From Candidatus Adiutrix sp. (GTDB taxonomy: Bacteria > Desulfobacterota > Desulfarculia > Adiutricales > Adiutricaceae): a DNA stretch of 43,788 bases. Shown in pieces: positions 16,576 to 24,923 of this stretch (position 1 is the stretch's first letter; every line of letters starts with the position of its first letter). The notes beneath the pieces were generated by a model. The model did no database searches. It was not told the DNA's origin and saw nothing but the letters and a program-made list of their open reading frames with translations. Made by a program: the position numbers and the translations under genes. The stretch covers positions 1-43,788 of the forward strand of contig JAISFR010000012.1 of the NCBI GenBank assembly GCA_031263565.1. The letters are read 5' to 3'.

Positions 16576-16757
16576 AATAATGCGCAAAAAGTCATCGAAA
16601 ACAATATATTTTAAAATTTTTGCCTAAAGCCGTCAAGAGCCTTTCCAGGCGGGCTTTGCTTCAAAAGGCTTTGGCAGTTGATTTTTTTAGATATCCGGGC
16701 TTGCTGAAGCTCCGCCGGGGCGCCGCCCGCCGCGCGTCGGGGCGGCCCGACAGCGCC

Positions 16758-16787
16758 TTAGCAAATGACCGGGCAATATGCTATAGT
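16758..16787 (+). promoter_or_regulatory. possible promoter of glcDEF
   Basis: TTAGCA at 16758-16763, 18-base spacer, TATAGT at 16782-16787; start would fall near 16794. The -35 is weak. This favours the glcD start at 16864 over the in-frame ATG at 16801. Confidence 0.45.
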
Positions 16788-16863
16788 TTCTAAGGTCTGA
16801 ATGAAAACGGGTCCGGCGCCCGTTTACGGAGGCTCGGCGGTTTCCGGCAATCAAGGTGAATCA

Positions 16864-18276
16864 ATGCTGAACAGGGATTTCATAAAAGAGGCCGGGCAAA
16901 TCGTCGGCCGGGACCACTGCCTGGGCGGGATTCTGGATATCGAGCTCTACTCCTACGACTCCTCGCCTTTCATTCACCCGCCGGAACTGGTCATCCTGCC
17001 GGGTACGGTCGAGGAACTGCGCCAAATCGTCCGCCTGGCCGCGCGCCATCAGGCGCCGCTGACGCCTCGCGGGGCCGGCACCAGCCTGTCAGGCGGGGCG
17101 GTGGCCAGGCACGGCGGGGTGGTCCTGGCGGTCACCAGGCTCAACCGGGTCCTGGAGCTGGACCTTCTGGCCGAGACCGTGCTGGTGGAGAGCGGGCTGG
17201 TCAACCTCGATCTTCAGAATTACCTGGAACCCTACGGCTATATGTTTCCCCCGGACCCGGCCAGCCAGAAGGCGGCCACCCTGGCCGGCAACATCGCCGA
17301 GAACGCCGGGGGCATCAAGGGCGTCAAATACGGCATCACCAAGCATCACGTCCTCGGCCTGGAACTGGTGCTGGCCGACGGCGCCCTGGTCCGCACCGGA
17401 GCCCTGGCCGAAAGGGCGGCCGCCCCGGACTCCACCGGCCTCTTCATGGCTTCCGAAGGGGCCCTGGCCCTGGTCAGCAAGGCTCTCTTGAAAATTACCC
17501 CTCTGCCCCGCGATTACCGCACGATTTCAGCGGTCTTTGACGATCTGGGCAAAAGCGGCCGGGCCGTCTCGGAAATCATCAGCGCCGGCATCCTGCCGAC
17601 GGCCCTGGAGATCATGGATCATCAGTTGATCGTGGCCCTGGAGGATTACCTTCACCTGGGTTTTCCCCTCGACGCGGAGGCCATGCTTTTAATCGAAATA
17701 GACGGCCTGGGGCCGGAACTGGACCGCCAGATGAAGGCTGTTTTCGAGATCTGCGAAAAAGTGGGGGCCGCCGGCGTCAGCCTGGCCCGTGACCTGGCCG
17801 AGCGTGACCAGCTCTGGCTGGCCCGCCGCAGCGGCAACGGGGCCATGGGCCGCATCAAGCCGGCCACCATCGTTCAGGACGTCACCGTGCCCATCGACCA
17901 GCTGCCGGCCATGCTCAGCCGGGTGCAGGAGATCTCCCGCCGCCACGAGGTGACCATTGTCCAGATGGCCCACGCCGGCGACGGCAACCTCCACCCCCAT
18001 CTGCTCTACGACCCCTATGACCAGGCCGAGTACCAGCGCTGCCTGGAGGCCGGCCACGAGATCTTCGACGACGCCTTGAAGGCCGGCGGCGCCTTGACCG
18101 GCGAACACGGCATCGGTCTGGAAAAAATAGAATTCATGGACAAGCAGTTCAGCCGGGAGGAATTGGAATTCATGTCCGAGATCAAGAAAATCCTGGACCC
18201 GGAAGGCCGGCTCAATCCCGGCAAGGTTTTGCCGGCCCATTATCTGCCCGGTCCCGGCGGGGAGGTTTCGGCGTGA
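16864..18276 (+). CDS. glcD: FAD-linked 2-hydroxyacid dehydrogenase subunit GlcD
   Basis: Catalytic flavoprotein of the glycolate/D-lactate oxidase family, oxidising a 2-hydroxyacid to a 2-oxoacid. 470 aa. The FAD-binding PCMH domain is at about 35-215 (TPRGAGTSLSGGAV, PPDPAS, GNIAENAGG). A C-terminal FAD-oxidase domain has MAHAGDGNLHPHL, GEHGIG and LNPGKV. Start at 16864 with AAGGTG upstream. glcE overlaps by 4 nt (GTGA), and the trio glcDEF is one operon. The substrate may be glycolate or lactate, but with panB/panE and the oxidoreductase nearby another 2-hydroxyacid such as pantoate deserves testing. Confidence 0.92.
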   Translation: MLNRDFIKEAGQIVGRDHCLGGILDIELYSYDSSPFIHPPELVILPGTVEELRQIVRLAARHQAPLTPRGAGTSLSGGAVARHGGVVLAVTRLNRVLELDLLAETVLVESGLVNLDLQNYLEPYGYMFPPDPASQKAATLAGNIAENAGGIKGVKYGITKHHVLGLELVLADGALVRTGALAERAAAPDSTGLFMASEGALALVSKALLKITPLPRDYRTISAVFDDLGKSGRAVSEIISAGILPTALEIMDHQLIVALEDYLHLGFPLDAEAMLLIEIDGLGPELDRQMKAVFEICEKVGAAGVSLARDLAERDQLWLARRSGNGAMGRIKPATIVQDVTVPIDQLPAMLSRVQEISRRHEVTIVQMAHAGDGNLHPHLLYDPYDQAEYQRCLEAGHEIFDDALKAGGALTGEHGIGLEKIEFMDKQFSREELEFMSEIKKILDPEGRLNPGKVLPAHYLPGPGGEVSA

Positions 18277-19355
18277 ATATCCTTTACCCGGAAAGCGCGG
18301 CTTCGGCCCGGGAAATGGTGCGGCAGTCCGGACGGGCCCGGCGGGCCCTCCTGCCGGCCGGCCGCCGGAGCCGTCTGGCCCGGTGGCCGGGCCTGGAAGA
18401 AGAGGGCGGGGCGGCCCTTCTCAGTTCCGAAAGGCTGACGAAGGTTCTTTCCGTTGAGCCGGAGAATTTACTGGCCATCGTCGAAGCCGGGCTGAGCCCG
18501 GAAGAGGTCCGCCGGGCCCTGGAACCGGCCGGTCTTTACTGGCCGGTTTCCGGCCTGGACCGGCGCAGTCTGGGGGCCATCATGGCCGAAGGCGCCCTTT
18601 CCCTGGAGAGCATGGCCAGGGGGCCGATGATCGACTGGATTTTGGGCAGCACCTTTGTCGAGCCCTCCGGCCGCCTGATCTCCAGCGGCGGGCGGACTCT
18701 GAAAAACGTCAGCGGCTACGACCTGACCCGCTTCCACTGGCGGGCCTGGGGTTCCCTGGGTTTCAGCACGGCCTTTATCCTCAAGTGCCTGCCCCTGCCC
18801 GAGAGTTCCCGGGTGCTGGAAATTCAGTGCGCCAGCGGGACCGAGGCGGCCGGACTGGCTGAAAGCGTCATCCTGAAGCGGATTTTCCCCCAGGCCCTGC
18901 GCCTTTCTTATCAGGAAGACCGCTGGTCGCTCCTGGTCTGGCTGACCGGTTTTGCCGAATACGTCGAAGCCCGGTTCAAAGAACTGCGGGCCCTGGCCGG
19001 GGACCGGCCCGGCCGGGTCCATGAAGAGGCCCTGGATTTCTGGAACGGCTATCTGGCCCGTTGGCCGCTGAAAGCTCCCGGGGCCGGTCACTGGCTGGGT
19101 TCCCGGCGGGCCGTGCTGGACTTGGCCGCTCACCTGGATTGGCCGGAGCTTAAGGGCAGGCCGGGCCGGATCGACCTTGATCCGGGCGGCGGTCAAATCC
19201 GCTTTGAGGGCCAGGCCGAAGCCTTCGCGCCCCTGGATGCTTTCGAGACGGCCGGCCCCCGGCCGGAAGGCGAGGTCTATCTGCGGCTCAAGCGGGGCCT
19301 GGACCCGGCTGATCTCTTCTTTCCGGCCCGGCTGCTCGGCAGACAGGTGAAATGA
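18273..19355 (+). CDS. glcE: glycolate oxidase subunit GlcE (FAD-binding)
   Basis: Second flavin-domain subunit of the GlcDEF complex. 360 aa with an N-terminal PCMH-type FAD domain (LPAGRRSRL; the SSGGRTLKNVSGYDLTRF segment is diagnostic). The C-terminal half is weakly conserved, as usual for GlcE. It uses a GTG start overlapping the glcD TGA, implying translational coupling. The stop overlaps the glcF ATG. Confidence 0.9.
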   Translation: MNILYPESAASAREMVRQSGRARRALLPAGRRSRLARWPGLEEEGGAALLSSERLTKVLSVEPENLLAIVEAGLSPEEVRRALEPAGLYWPVSGLDRRSLGAIMAEGALSLESMARGPMIDWILGSTFVEPSGRLISSGGRTLKNVSGYDLTRFHWRAWGSLGFSTAFILKCLPLPESSRVLEIQCASGTEAAGLAESVILKRIFPQALRLSYQEDRWSLLVWLTGFAEYVEARFKELRALAGDRPGRVHEEALDFWNGYLARWPLKAPGAGHWLGSRRAVLDLAAHLDWPELKGRPGRIDLDPGGGQIRFEGQAEAFAPLDAFETAGPRPEGEVYLRLKRGLDPADLFFPARLLGRQVK

Positions 19356-20626
19356 TGTCCGATTACCGCGAAATTCAAAGGTGCAACCGTTGCGGCTTTT
19401 GCCAGAGCGTCTGCCCGACCTATGGCCAGTCCCGGATGGAAGCCCAGTCGGCCCGGGGCCGCATCCGCCTGGTGCGTCTGTTGAACGACGGGCAATATGA
19501 CTGGCGGCGGGACCCGGGCATTGCCGAAAAAGTCGACGACTGCCTTTTGTGCCGGGCCTGTGTGGTCAACTGCCCGGCCTCGGTGGCCACCGACCGGATC
19601 ATGCTGGCCGCCCGCCGGGATTTCCTGGAAATCAAGGGCCTGTCGCTCTTTCAGCGCCTGGTCTACCGGGGGGCCCTGTCCCACCGCGAACGCCTGGAGC
19701 GGGCTTCAACCCTGATGCGTCTTTACGAAAAGAGCGGCGCCCGGAACATCCTCTACTCCCGGGTTCTCCGGCGGACCCTGGATCGCCTGATCTATTTCGA
19801 CTCGTTTCTGCCGGCCGGCCTGGAGGCCCCGGCCCGGGGCCAACTGCCGGAAATCGTCCGGCCCCGGGGGCCGGCCCGTTTCAAGGCGGTTTTCTTCCTG
19901 GGCTGCGCCAGCAACGTCTTCGGCGCCCGCACGGTCAGGAGCCTGGTCAATTATCTGGTTTCCAGGGGAGTGGAACTTCATCTGCCCAAAGTGGCCTGCT
20001 GCGGCGAACCGCACCGGACCACCGGGGACGAGCGGGAAGTCCGGCGTCTGGCGGCCAAAAACATTCCGCTGATTTTCAAAGATAATTTTGATTTCATCAT
20101 CACCGACTGCTCCACCTGCGCCCACGCCCTGGCTCATTACGACCAGTTCATCGGTGAGGAAACGCCTGAGGCTGAAAAAGTCAGGCCCCTTCTGGCCCGG
20201 GTGAAAGACGTCAATACCCTGGTGGTGGAAGAGCTGGGGCTTGAGCCGGACCGGCTGCGGCCTCTGCCGGCAACTAAGGTCACCTACCATGATTCCTGCC
20301 ACGCGCTGCGCGGCCTGGGCGTCAAAAGCGCCCCCCGGGAGATAATCAAGGCTGTGCCCGGGCTGACCCTGGTGGAAATGAAGGCCGCCGACAGCTGCTG
20401 CGGCGGGGCCGGCTCCTACGGCTTCAGCCACCCGGAGATGTCCGGCCGCATCGCCGCGGCCAAAGTTCGAAACATTCAGGACAGCGGCGCTGATACGCTG
20501 GCCGTTTCCTGCCCGGCCTGCACCCTGCAGTTGGGGGCCGGGCTCAGGCGGGCCGGGCTGGAACTGCCGGTGCTTCATCCGGTGGAACTGCTGGCCGCCG
20601 CCGCCCCGACGGGGGCTCAAACGTAG
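19352..20626 (+). CDS. glcF: glycolate oxidase iron-sulfur subunit GlcF
   Basis: Electron-transfer subunit linking the flavins to quinone or another membrane carrier. 424 aa: two 4Fe-4S motifs near residues 11-80 (CNRCGFCQSVCP and CLLCRACVVNCP), then two CCG cysteine-rich domains (LPKVACCGEPH; DSCCGGAGSYGF and SCPACTLQL), as in GlcF and heterodisulfide-reductase-D-like proteins. ATG overlaps the glcE stop (ATGA). In an anaerobe the acceptor may be menaquinone or a redox complex rather than an oxidase. Confidence 0.92.
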   Translation: MMSDYREIQRCNRCGFCQSVCPTYGQSRMEAQSARGRIRLVRLLNDGQYDWRRDPGIAEKVDDCLLCRACVVNCPASVATDRIMLAARRDFLEIKGLSLFQRLVYRGALSHRERLERASTLMRLYEKSGARNILYSRVLRRTLDRLIYFDSFLPAGLEAPARGQLPEIVRPRGPARFKAVFFLGCASNVFGARTVRSLVNYLVSRGVELHLPKVACCGEPHRTTGDEREVRRLAAKNIPLIFKDNFDFIITDCSTCAHALAHYDQFIGEETPEAEKVRPLLARVKDVNTLVVEELGLEPDRLRPLPATKVTYHDSCHALRGLGVKSAPREIIKAVPGLTLVEMKAADSCCGGAGSYGFSHPEMSGRIAAAKVRNIQDSGADTLAVSCPACTLQLGAGLRRAGLELPVLHPVELLAAAAPTGAQT

Positions 20627-20999
20627 CGGTGAATCCGGGTCAAAGGCTCGCGGCGTCGGAATCTCATTGGCGGCGAAAATAAATTTCTCAACAATCTGCT
20701 CCTGATCCCTTCGAGACCATGGTCAGTAAATCGGGCCTCATGCGGTTGACGAATCCGCCGCGGTTCCGGGGCCTGATATTTACTATTGACTTTCACTATT
20801 TTATATATTATCATTATCTATAACCAAACTATGAGGATTGATAGTGGCCTGGCTCGCGACTGGCCTGGCCGGCGGGGGCTGATTTTTCTCCGCGGTCATT
20901 TGTGTTCCCGGCCCTTTCCGAAAAAGGGGGGCTGGAATCAGGCTTTATGGCCGTCAAGCTCCGGCTTATCCGACAACCTTTTTTTGAAAGTGATTTGCT
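20627..20999 (+). promoter_or_regulatory. fdhF upstream region with promoter and long leader
   Basis: Gap of 373 bases without a supported gene. A promoter TTGACT (20786-20791), 17-base spacer, TATCAT (20809-20814) is visible. The ~175-nt leader that follows has a G+C-rich hairpin near 20910-20935 and a run of seven T's near 20972-20985 ahead of fdhF, which could act as an attenuator. I did not recognise a known riboswitch class; a molybdenum-cofactor sensor would be a natural candidate to test. Confidence 0.5.
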
Positions 21000-23189
21000 A
21001 TGACCATTAAAGAAGTCCAAACTACTTGCTGTTATTGCGGTTCAGGCTGCCAGCTTCTGTTTAAGACCGACACGAAAGCCAACAAAATCCTCGAGGTCCA
21101 CCCTGTCCAGGGCAGGACCAACGACGACAAGGCCTGTCTTAAAGGTTGGTATGGCTGGGATTTTTTAAACGATCCCCAAATCCTGACCAGACGTATCCGC
21201 CGGCCCATGATCCGCCGAAACGGCAAGGGCTCGCCTCTGGAAGCGGTCGGCTGGGACGAGGCTGTCAAATTTGTGGCTGAAAACCTCCAAAAGGTTAAGG
21301 ACAAATGGGGCCCGGACTCTATTATGGGCGCGGCTTCGGCCAGGGGACCGGGTAACGAGTCCAACTACCTGATGCAGAAATTCTTCCGGGCGGTCCTTGG
21401 CACCAACAATATCGACCACTGCGCAAGGATTTGTCACGCCGCCTCAGTGGCCGGCTCCCGGGCCACCATCGGCGAAGGGGCCATGTCCCTTTCCATCCCC
21501 GAAATTGAGGATGCCGAGGTCATCTTTAACATCGGCTACAACGCCGCGGCCTCCCATCCCATCGTGGCCAGGCGTATCGTCCGCGCCAAGGAAAAGGGGG
21601 CTTACATCATCGTGGCTGACCCCAGGGTGACGGAAACTTCCAGGATCGGGCACCTTCATTTACAGTTGAAGGGAGGCACCAACCTGGCCCTGACCAACTC
21701 CATGGCCTACGTCATCATAAATGAGGGCCTTTCGGACACTGAGTTCATTAAGGCGCACACCAGGGACTTCGATGAATTTAAAGCCATAGTCCAGGACTAT
21801 CCTCCGGAAAAAATAGGCCCGATCGCGGAACTCGACCCTGAGGACATTAAGACGGCGGCCCGGAAGTACGCCGGAAGTAAACATTCGGTCATCCTCTGGG
21901 GCATGGGCGTCACTCAGTTCTCCCAGGGGGTGGACGTGGTCAAAAGCCTGTGCAGTCTGGCTATGCTAACCGGCAATTTTGGGCGGCCCAGCACCGGAAC
22001 GGGCCCGGTCCGCGGGCAGAATAACGTCCAGGGAACCTGCGATATGGGCGTTTTGCCGGATGTTTTCCCGGGTTACCAGTCAGTGGCTGACCCCCAAATG
22101 CGGGAGAAGTTTGCCAGGGCCTGGGGGGTCAAGTCCCTGCCCGATTCTCCCGGCCTCCAACTGACCAGGGTTCCGGAAAGGGTGGTCCATGAAAAGGATC
22201 CGGCCAAAAGGATCCATGCCTACTATATTTTCGGAGAAGATCCGGCCCAGTCCGATCCTGATTTGGCTGAGCTGAGGGAGACTTTGGCCCGGATAGATTT
22301 CGTGGTTTGCCAGGATATCTTCATGAACAAAACCACTCAATTCGCCGACGCTATTTTGCCGGCCACCTCCTGGGGTGAGCATGACGGGGTCTATACCAGT
22401 TCCGACCGGGGTTTCCAGCGCATCCGCAAAGTCATAGAACCGGTCGGCGATATCAAAGACGATTGGGAGATAATCTGTCTTCTCTCCACGGCTATGGGCT
22501 ATCCCATGAAATACAAGAATACCGAGGCGATCTGGAACGAGATGATCGATCTCAGCCCCAAATTCACCGGCGCCACCTACGAGAAGATGGAACGCCAGGG
22601 GAGCGTCCAGTGGCCCTGCTATGACAAAGGCGCCCACGACCGGGGCACGATGTATCTTCACCAGGGCGGCCATTTCGCAACCCCGGACGGCATTGGCCTC
22701 TTTAAGACCGCCCATTACCATCCGCCGGCCGAGGTGGAGAACAGCGAATTCCCGTTTACCCTGTGCACCGTCCGCGAAGTGGGTCACTACTCGGCCAGAA
22801 CCATGACCGGCAACTGCCGGACCCTTCGCAACCTGGAAGACGAGCCCGGCTGGGTCGAGATGTCCCCCCGGGACTGCCGGACCCTGGGCGTCTCCGACGG
22901 CGATCTGGTGAAGATCATAAGTAAGCGCGGCGCGGTCATCAGCAGGTGCAAAATGACCGAGCGGGTCAAGACCGGAGCCGTCTACATGACCTACCAATGG
23001 TGGGTCGGGGCCTGCAACGAACTGACCATTTCCTGCCTGGATCCCACCAGCCGGACTCCGGAGTACAAATACTGCGCGGCCAAGATCGAAAAAATAGACG
23101 ATCAGAAATGGGCCTGGCACGAGGTGGATACTGTCTACAGCCGACTCAGGACTGAAATGGGCGTTCCCGAAAAGGCGGTGATTCAATGA
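21000..23189 (+). CDS. fdhF: formate dehydrogenase H-type molybdopterin subunit (Cys form)
   Basis: Oxidises formate to CO2 (or reduces CO2) at a bis-MGD Mo/W centre. 729 aa, closely following E. coli FdhF along its length. A 4Fe-4S motif starts at residue 10 (CCYCGSGCQ). CLKGWYGWDF includes Lys48, the electron relay. Cys145-His146 (ARICHAASVAG) sits where E. coli has selenocysteine-His, so this is a cysteine version with no UGA recoding. GMGVTQFSQG, PVRGQNNVQG and EVGHYSARTMTGN are also conserved. hydN overlaps by 4 nt. Cytoplasmic, no Tat signal. In this locus it could oxidise formate arising from methylene-THF. Confidence 0.94.
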   Translation: MTIKEVQTTCCYCGSGCQLLFKTDTKANKILEVHPVQGRTNDDKACLKGWYGWDFLNDPQILTRRIRRPMIRRNGKGSPLEAVGWDEAVKFVAENLQKVKDKWGPDSIMGAASARGPGNESNYLMQKFFRAVLGTNNIDHCARICHAASVAGSRATIGEGAMSLSIPEIEDAEVIFNIGYNAAASHPIVARRIVRAKEKGAYIIVADPRVTETSRIGHLHLQLKGGTNLALTNSMAYVIINEGLSDTEFIKAHTRDFDEFKAIVQDYPPEKIGPIAELDPEDIKTAARKYAGSKHSVILWGMGVTQFSQGVDVVKSLCSLAMLTGNFGRPSTGTGPVRGQNNVQGTCDMGVLPDVFPGYQSVADPQMREKFARAWGVKSLPDSPGLQLTRVPERVVHEKDPAKRIHAYYIFGEDPAQSDPDLAELRETLARIDFVVCQDIFMNKTTQFADAILPATSWGEHDGVYTSSDRGFQRIRKVIEPVGDIKDDWEIICLLSTAMGYPMKYKNTEAIWNEMIDLSPKFTGATYEKMERQGSVQWPCYDKGAHDRGTMYLHQGGHFATPDGIGLFKTAHYHPPAEVENSEFPFTLCTVREVGHYSARTMTGNCRTLRNLEDEPGWVEMSPRDCRTLGVSDGDLVKIISKRGAVISRCKMTERVKTGAVYMTYQWWVGACNELTISCLDPTSRTPEYKYCAAKIEKIDDQKWAWHEVDTVYSRLRTEMGVPEKAVIQ

Positions 23190-23701
23190 ACTATTTTGTC
23201 AAAGCCAATCCCAACCGCTGCATCGGTTGCCGGACCTGCATGATCAGTTGCGTAGTGGCCCATGAGGGCAAGCGCATCTTCGAGATTGATCCGGACGCTT
23301 ATAACTTCAACCCCAGGCTCTTTATGGTCAAAACGGCCAAGGTGAGCATCCCGATTCACTGCAAACAGTGCGAGAACCCGGCCTGTAAGGCCGCCTGCGT
23401 TCCCGGGGCCATCTCTCTGGAGGGGACCAGAGTGTCCGTCGACAGCCATAAGTGCATTGGCTGCAAGAACTGCGTGGCGGCCTGCCCCTTCGGCGCCATG
23501 GATCTCGTGGAATCCGGGGAACTATTGGACGACGGCGCCCCCAAGATGGTCGCCCTTAAGTGTGATCTCTGCGCCGGGGTGGCTGACGGCCCCTCTTGCG
23601 TCAAGGTCTGTCTGACCGAGGCCCTGGAACTGGTTACGGAAAATGATCTGCTGGCGGCCTTGAGGGAGAAGAGGCAGATAGCGGCGACCGCCTCTTTATA
23701 G
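23186..23701 (+). CDS. hydN: HydN-like 4Fe-4S electron-transfer protein
   Basis: Ferredoxin-type electron carrier partnering FdhF. 171 aa with four cysteine clusters: CIGCRTCMISC, CKQCENPACKAAC, CIGCKNCVAACP and a last set CDLC...CVKVC. The start MNYFVKANPNRCIGCRTC resembles HydN. ATG overlaps the fdhF TGA, so the two are translationally coupled. The stop runs straight into a terminator-bearing repeat. Confidence 0.92.
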   Translation: MNYFVKANPNRCIGCRTCMISCVVAHEGKRIFEIDPDAYNFNPRLFMVKTAKVSIPIHCKQCENPACKAACVPGAISLEGTRVSVDSHKCIGCKNCVAACPFGAMDLVESGELLDDGAPKMVALKCDLCAGVADGPSCVKVCLTEALELVTENDLLAALREKRQIAATASL

Positions 23702-23767
23702 CGGCTGGCCTGTCCGATTAAAAACCGGGCTTTCCCGTTTTCGGGAGGCCCGGTTTTTTGTTCAGGC
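23701..23767 (+). repeat. terminator-bearing repeat, partial copy 1
   Basis: About 67 bases starting GCGGCTGGCC and including the hairpin AAAACCGGGCTTTCCCG / CGGGAGGCCCGGTTTT with T's on the plus strand and A's on the other side, so it can stop transcription in both directions. The same block recurs within 24768-24894 and 25970-26096. This copy lacks the left ~60 bases (with AACCCGTGAACGGTT) and the right GGAAGAGCC end. It ends the fdhF-hydN operon. Confidence 0.85.
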
Positions 23768-23789
23768 ACGCCCGGCATGGCGCACCCAC

Positions 23790-24023
23790 TTGGAGCGGCA
23801 ACCGGGCATCCCGACGGTGCTGGACCGACTGATACAGCAGACGCTGCATCAGAGGCTGAATCCCATATTCGATGGTGACTTTTCGGAGTCGAGCTACGGC
23901 TTCCGGGAGGGGCGAAGCGCTCACCAGGCGGTGTGTACGGCGCGTCAGTACGTGTCGGAGGGCCGGCGGTGGGTGGTGGATATGGATTTGGAAAAGTTCT
24001 TTGACCGGGTCAATCACGACATA
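23790..24023 (+). pseudogene. group II intron reverse transcriptase fragment
   Basis: 78 in-frame codons match the start of LtrA-type intron-encoded reverse transcriptases: GIPTVLDRLIQQTLHQRL, FSESSYGFREGRSAHQAV, WVVDMDLEKFFDRVNHDI (first catalytic Asp in DMDL). Homology stops at 24023, before the YADD catalytic block, and the frame runs on to 24173 through unrelated hairpin DNA. The 5' end is also missing. It is a relic of an intron, not an active element, and not the DGR type. Confidence 0.88.
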
Positions 24024-24085
24024 TGCAAGCGCGGCGGGAGCTGTGAAAGCGCCAGAGGCGGCAAAGCAGACCGCAACGGGCTGAT

Positions 24086-24196
24086 ACCATTGCGTGAGCA
24101 ATGGTGCACTTATACACCCTTCGGGTGTCGTGCGCCCTGCCGGGGGCGTTTCGCGCCTGCCGGCGCGAAATAAGGGGGGAACCGCGGTTCCCCCTT
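24086..24196. repeat. array of five tandem hairpins
   Basis: Consecutive inverted repeats: ACCATTGC/GCAATGGT with a GTGA tetraloop (24086-24105), ACACCC/GGGTGT (24114-24128), CGCCC/GGGCG (24133-24148), TTTCGCGCC/GGCGCGAAA (24149-24170), and AAGGGGGAACC/GGTTCCCCCTT (24172-24196, one bulge). They fill the space between the RT fragment and the acetyltransferase gene and could be decayed intron RNA domains, REP-like repeats or a structured RNA. Confidence 0.65.
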
Positions 24197-24241
24197 ACCC
24201 CCCCCTCGCTCATGCGACTGGAGGGCATTGTCCATAAAAAG

Positions 24242-24712
24242 TTAAGGTGATGGTTTCGTCGCGATTTGTAATTCTGTAAATATTGGCTTAAAACCATATT
24301 TTGAATAGAAACCGAACGCTTCTTCATTGCCGGCCGCAACCTTAATGGTTACACTCGTTGCATCGCACGAATTGATCCGGTCAAGCGATTTCTCCATCAA
24401 TACACTGCCAATATGCTGTTTGCGATATTCAGGCTTCACGTAGATGGAGTCTATTTCTCCGATATTATCAACAATGCTTGATACGCAATATCCGATTCTT
24501 CTGTTGCCGTCGTAGGCTATGGCTATAAACAATTTCCCTTTGCTTGCGCTGGAAAGAAGCGACTGCTTTCTTTGGCGAAATGTGAAATCGTTGTAACGGT
24601 GTTTGAAATCAAGTGATTTTTCAAAATGGATTTGATTAAGCTCAGTCCATAATTCTTCAATGTCGTCAATAAGCGTTTCGTTGCCGTTAAAATATGAAAT
24701 TTCGTTATTCAT
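24242..24712 (-). CDS. GNAT family N-acetyltransferase
   Basis: Acetyl-CoA-dependent transfer to an unknown amine; cytoplasmic. 156 aa with the GNAT core: IDSIYVKPEYRKQHIGSVLM (acetyl-CoA loop, a variant of R/Q-x-x-G-x-G/A) and NEEAFGFYSKYGF near the C-terminus. Base composition is clearly A+T-richer than the surrounding genes, codon use differs, and the gene lies between an intron relic and a repeat, so it is probably acquired. ATG at 24712 with GAGGG upstream. Some relatives confer drug resistance, but the substrate cannot be read here. Confidence 0.85.
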   Translation of the reverse strand: MNNEISYFNGNETLIDDIEELWTELNQIHFEKSLDFKHRYNDFTFRQRKQSLLSSASKGKLFIAIAYDGNRRIGYCVSSIVDNIGEIDSIYVKPEYRKQHIGSVLMEKSLDRINSCDATSVTIKVAAGNEEAFGFYSKYGFKPIFTELQIATKPSP

Positions 24713-24767
24713 TGTCAGCCCTCGCTATTTTCTCTTTTGTTTTATTGTGTTAAGACGAATCGAATTA

Positions 24768-24894
24768 TACAACCCGTGAACGGTTACAGTTTTTAAGAGG
24801 CCGGGGGCCGGATAAACAGCGGCTGGCCTATCCAATGAAAAACCGGGCTTTCCCGTTTTCGGGAGGCCCGGTTTTTTGTTCAGGCGGAAGAGCC
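24768..24894. repeat. 127-bp terminator-bearing repeat, copy 2
   Basis: Begins TACAACCCGTGAACGG, contains the quasi-palindrome AACCCGTGAACGGTT, an AGAGGCCGG/CCGG stretch and the bidirectional terminator hairpin, and ends GGCGGAAGAGCC. It is nearly identical to 25970-26096; together they are direct repeats flanking the nuclease gene. It lies 56 nt upstream of the GNAT start in that gene's direction. Confidence 0.88.
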
Positions 24895-24923
24895 ATAATA
24901 ACTCCTTTACTGCATGGCATAGT

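Noticed and set aside
23790..24173. Reverse transcriptase as the DGR enzyme for the FGE array
   Set aside because: The preserved motifs are those of group II intron maturases, it is truncated before the catalytic YADD, and it lies 16 kb away.
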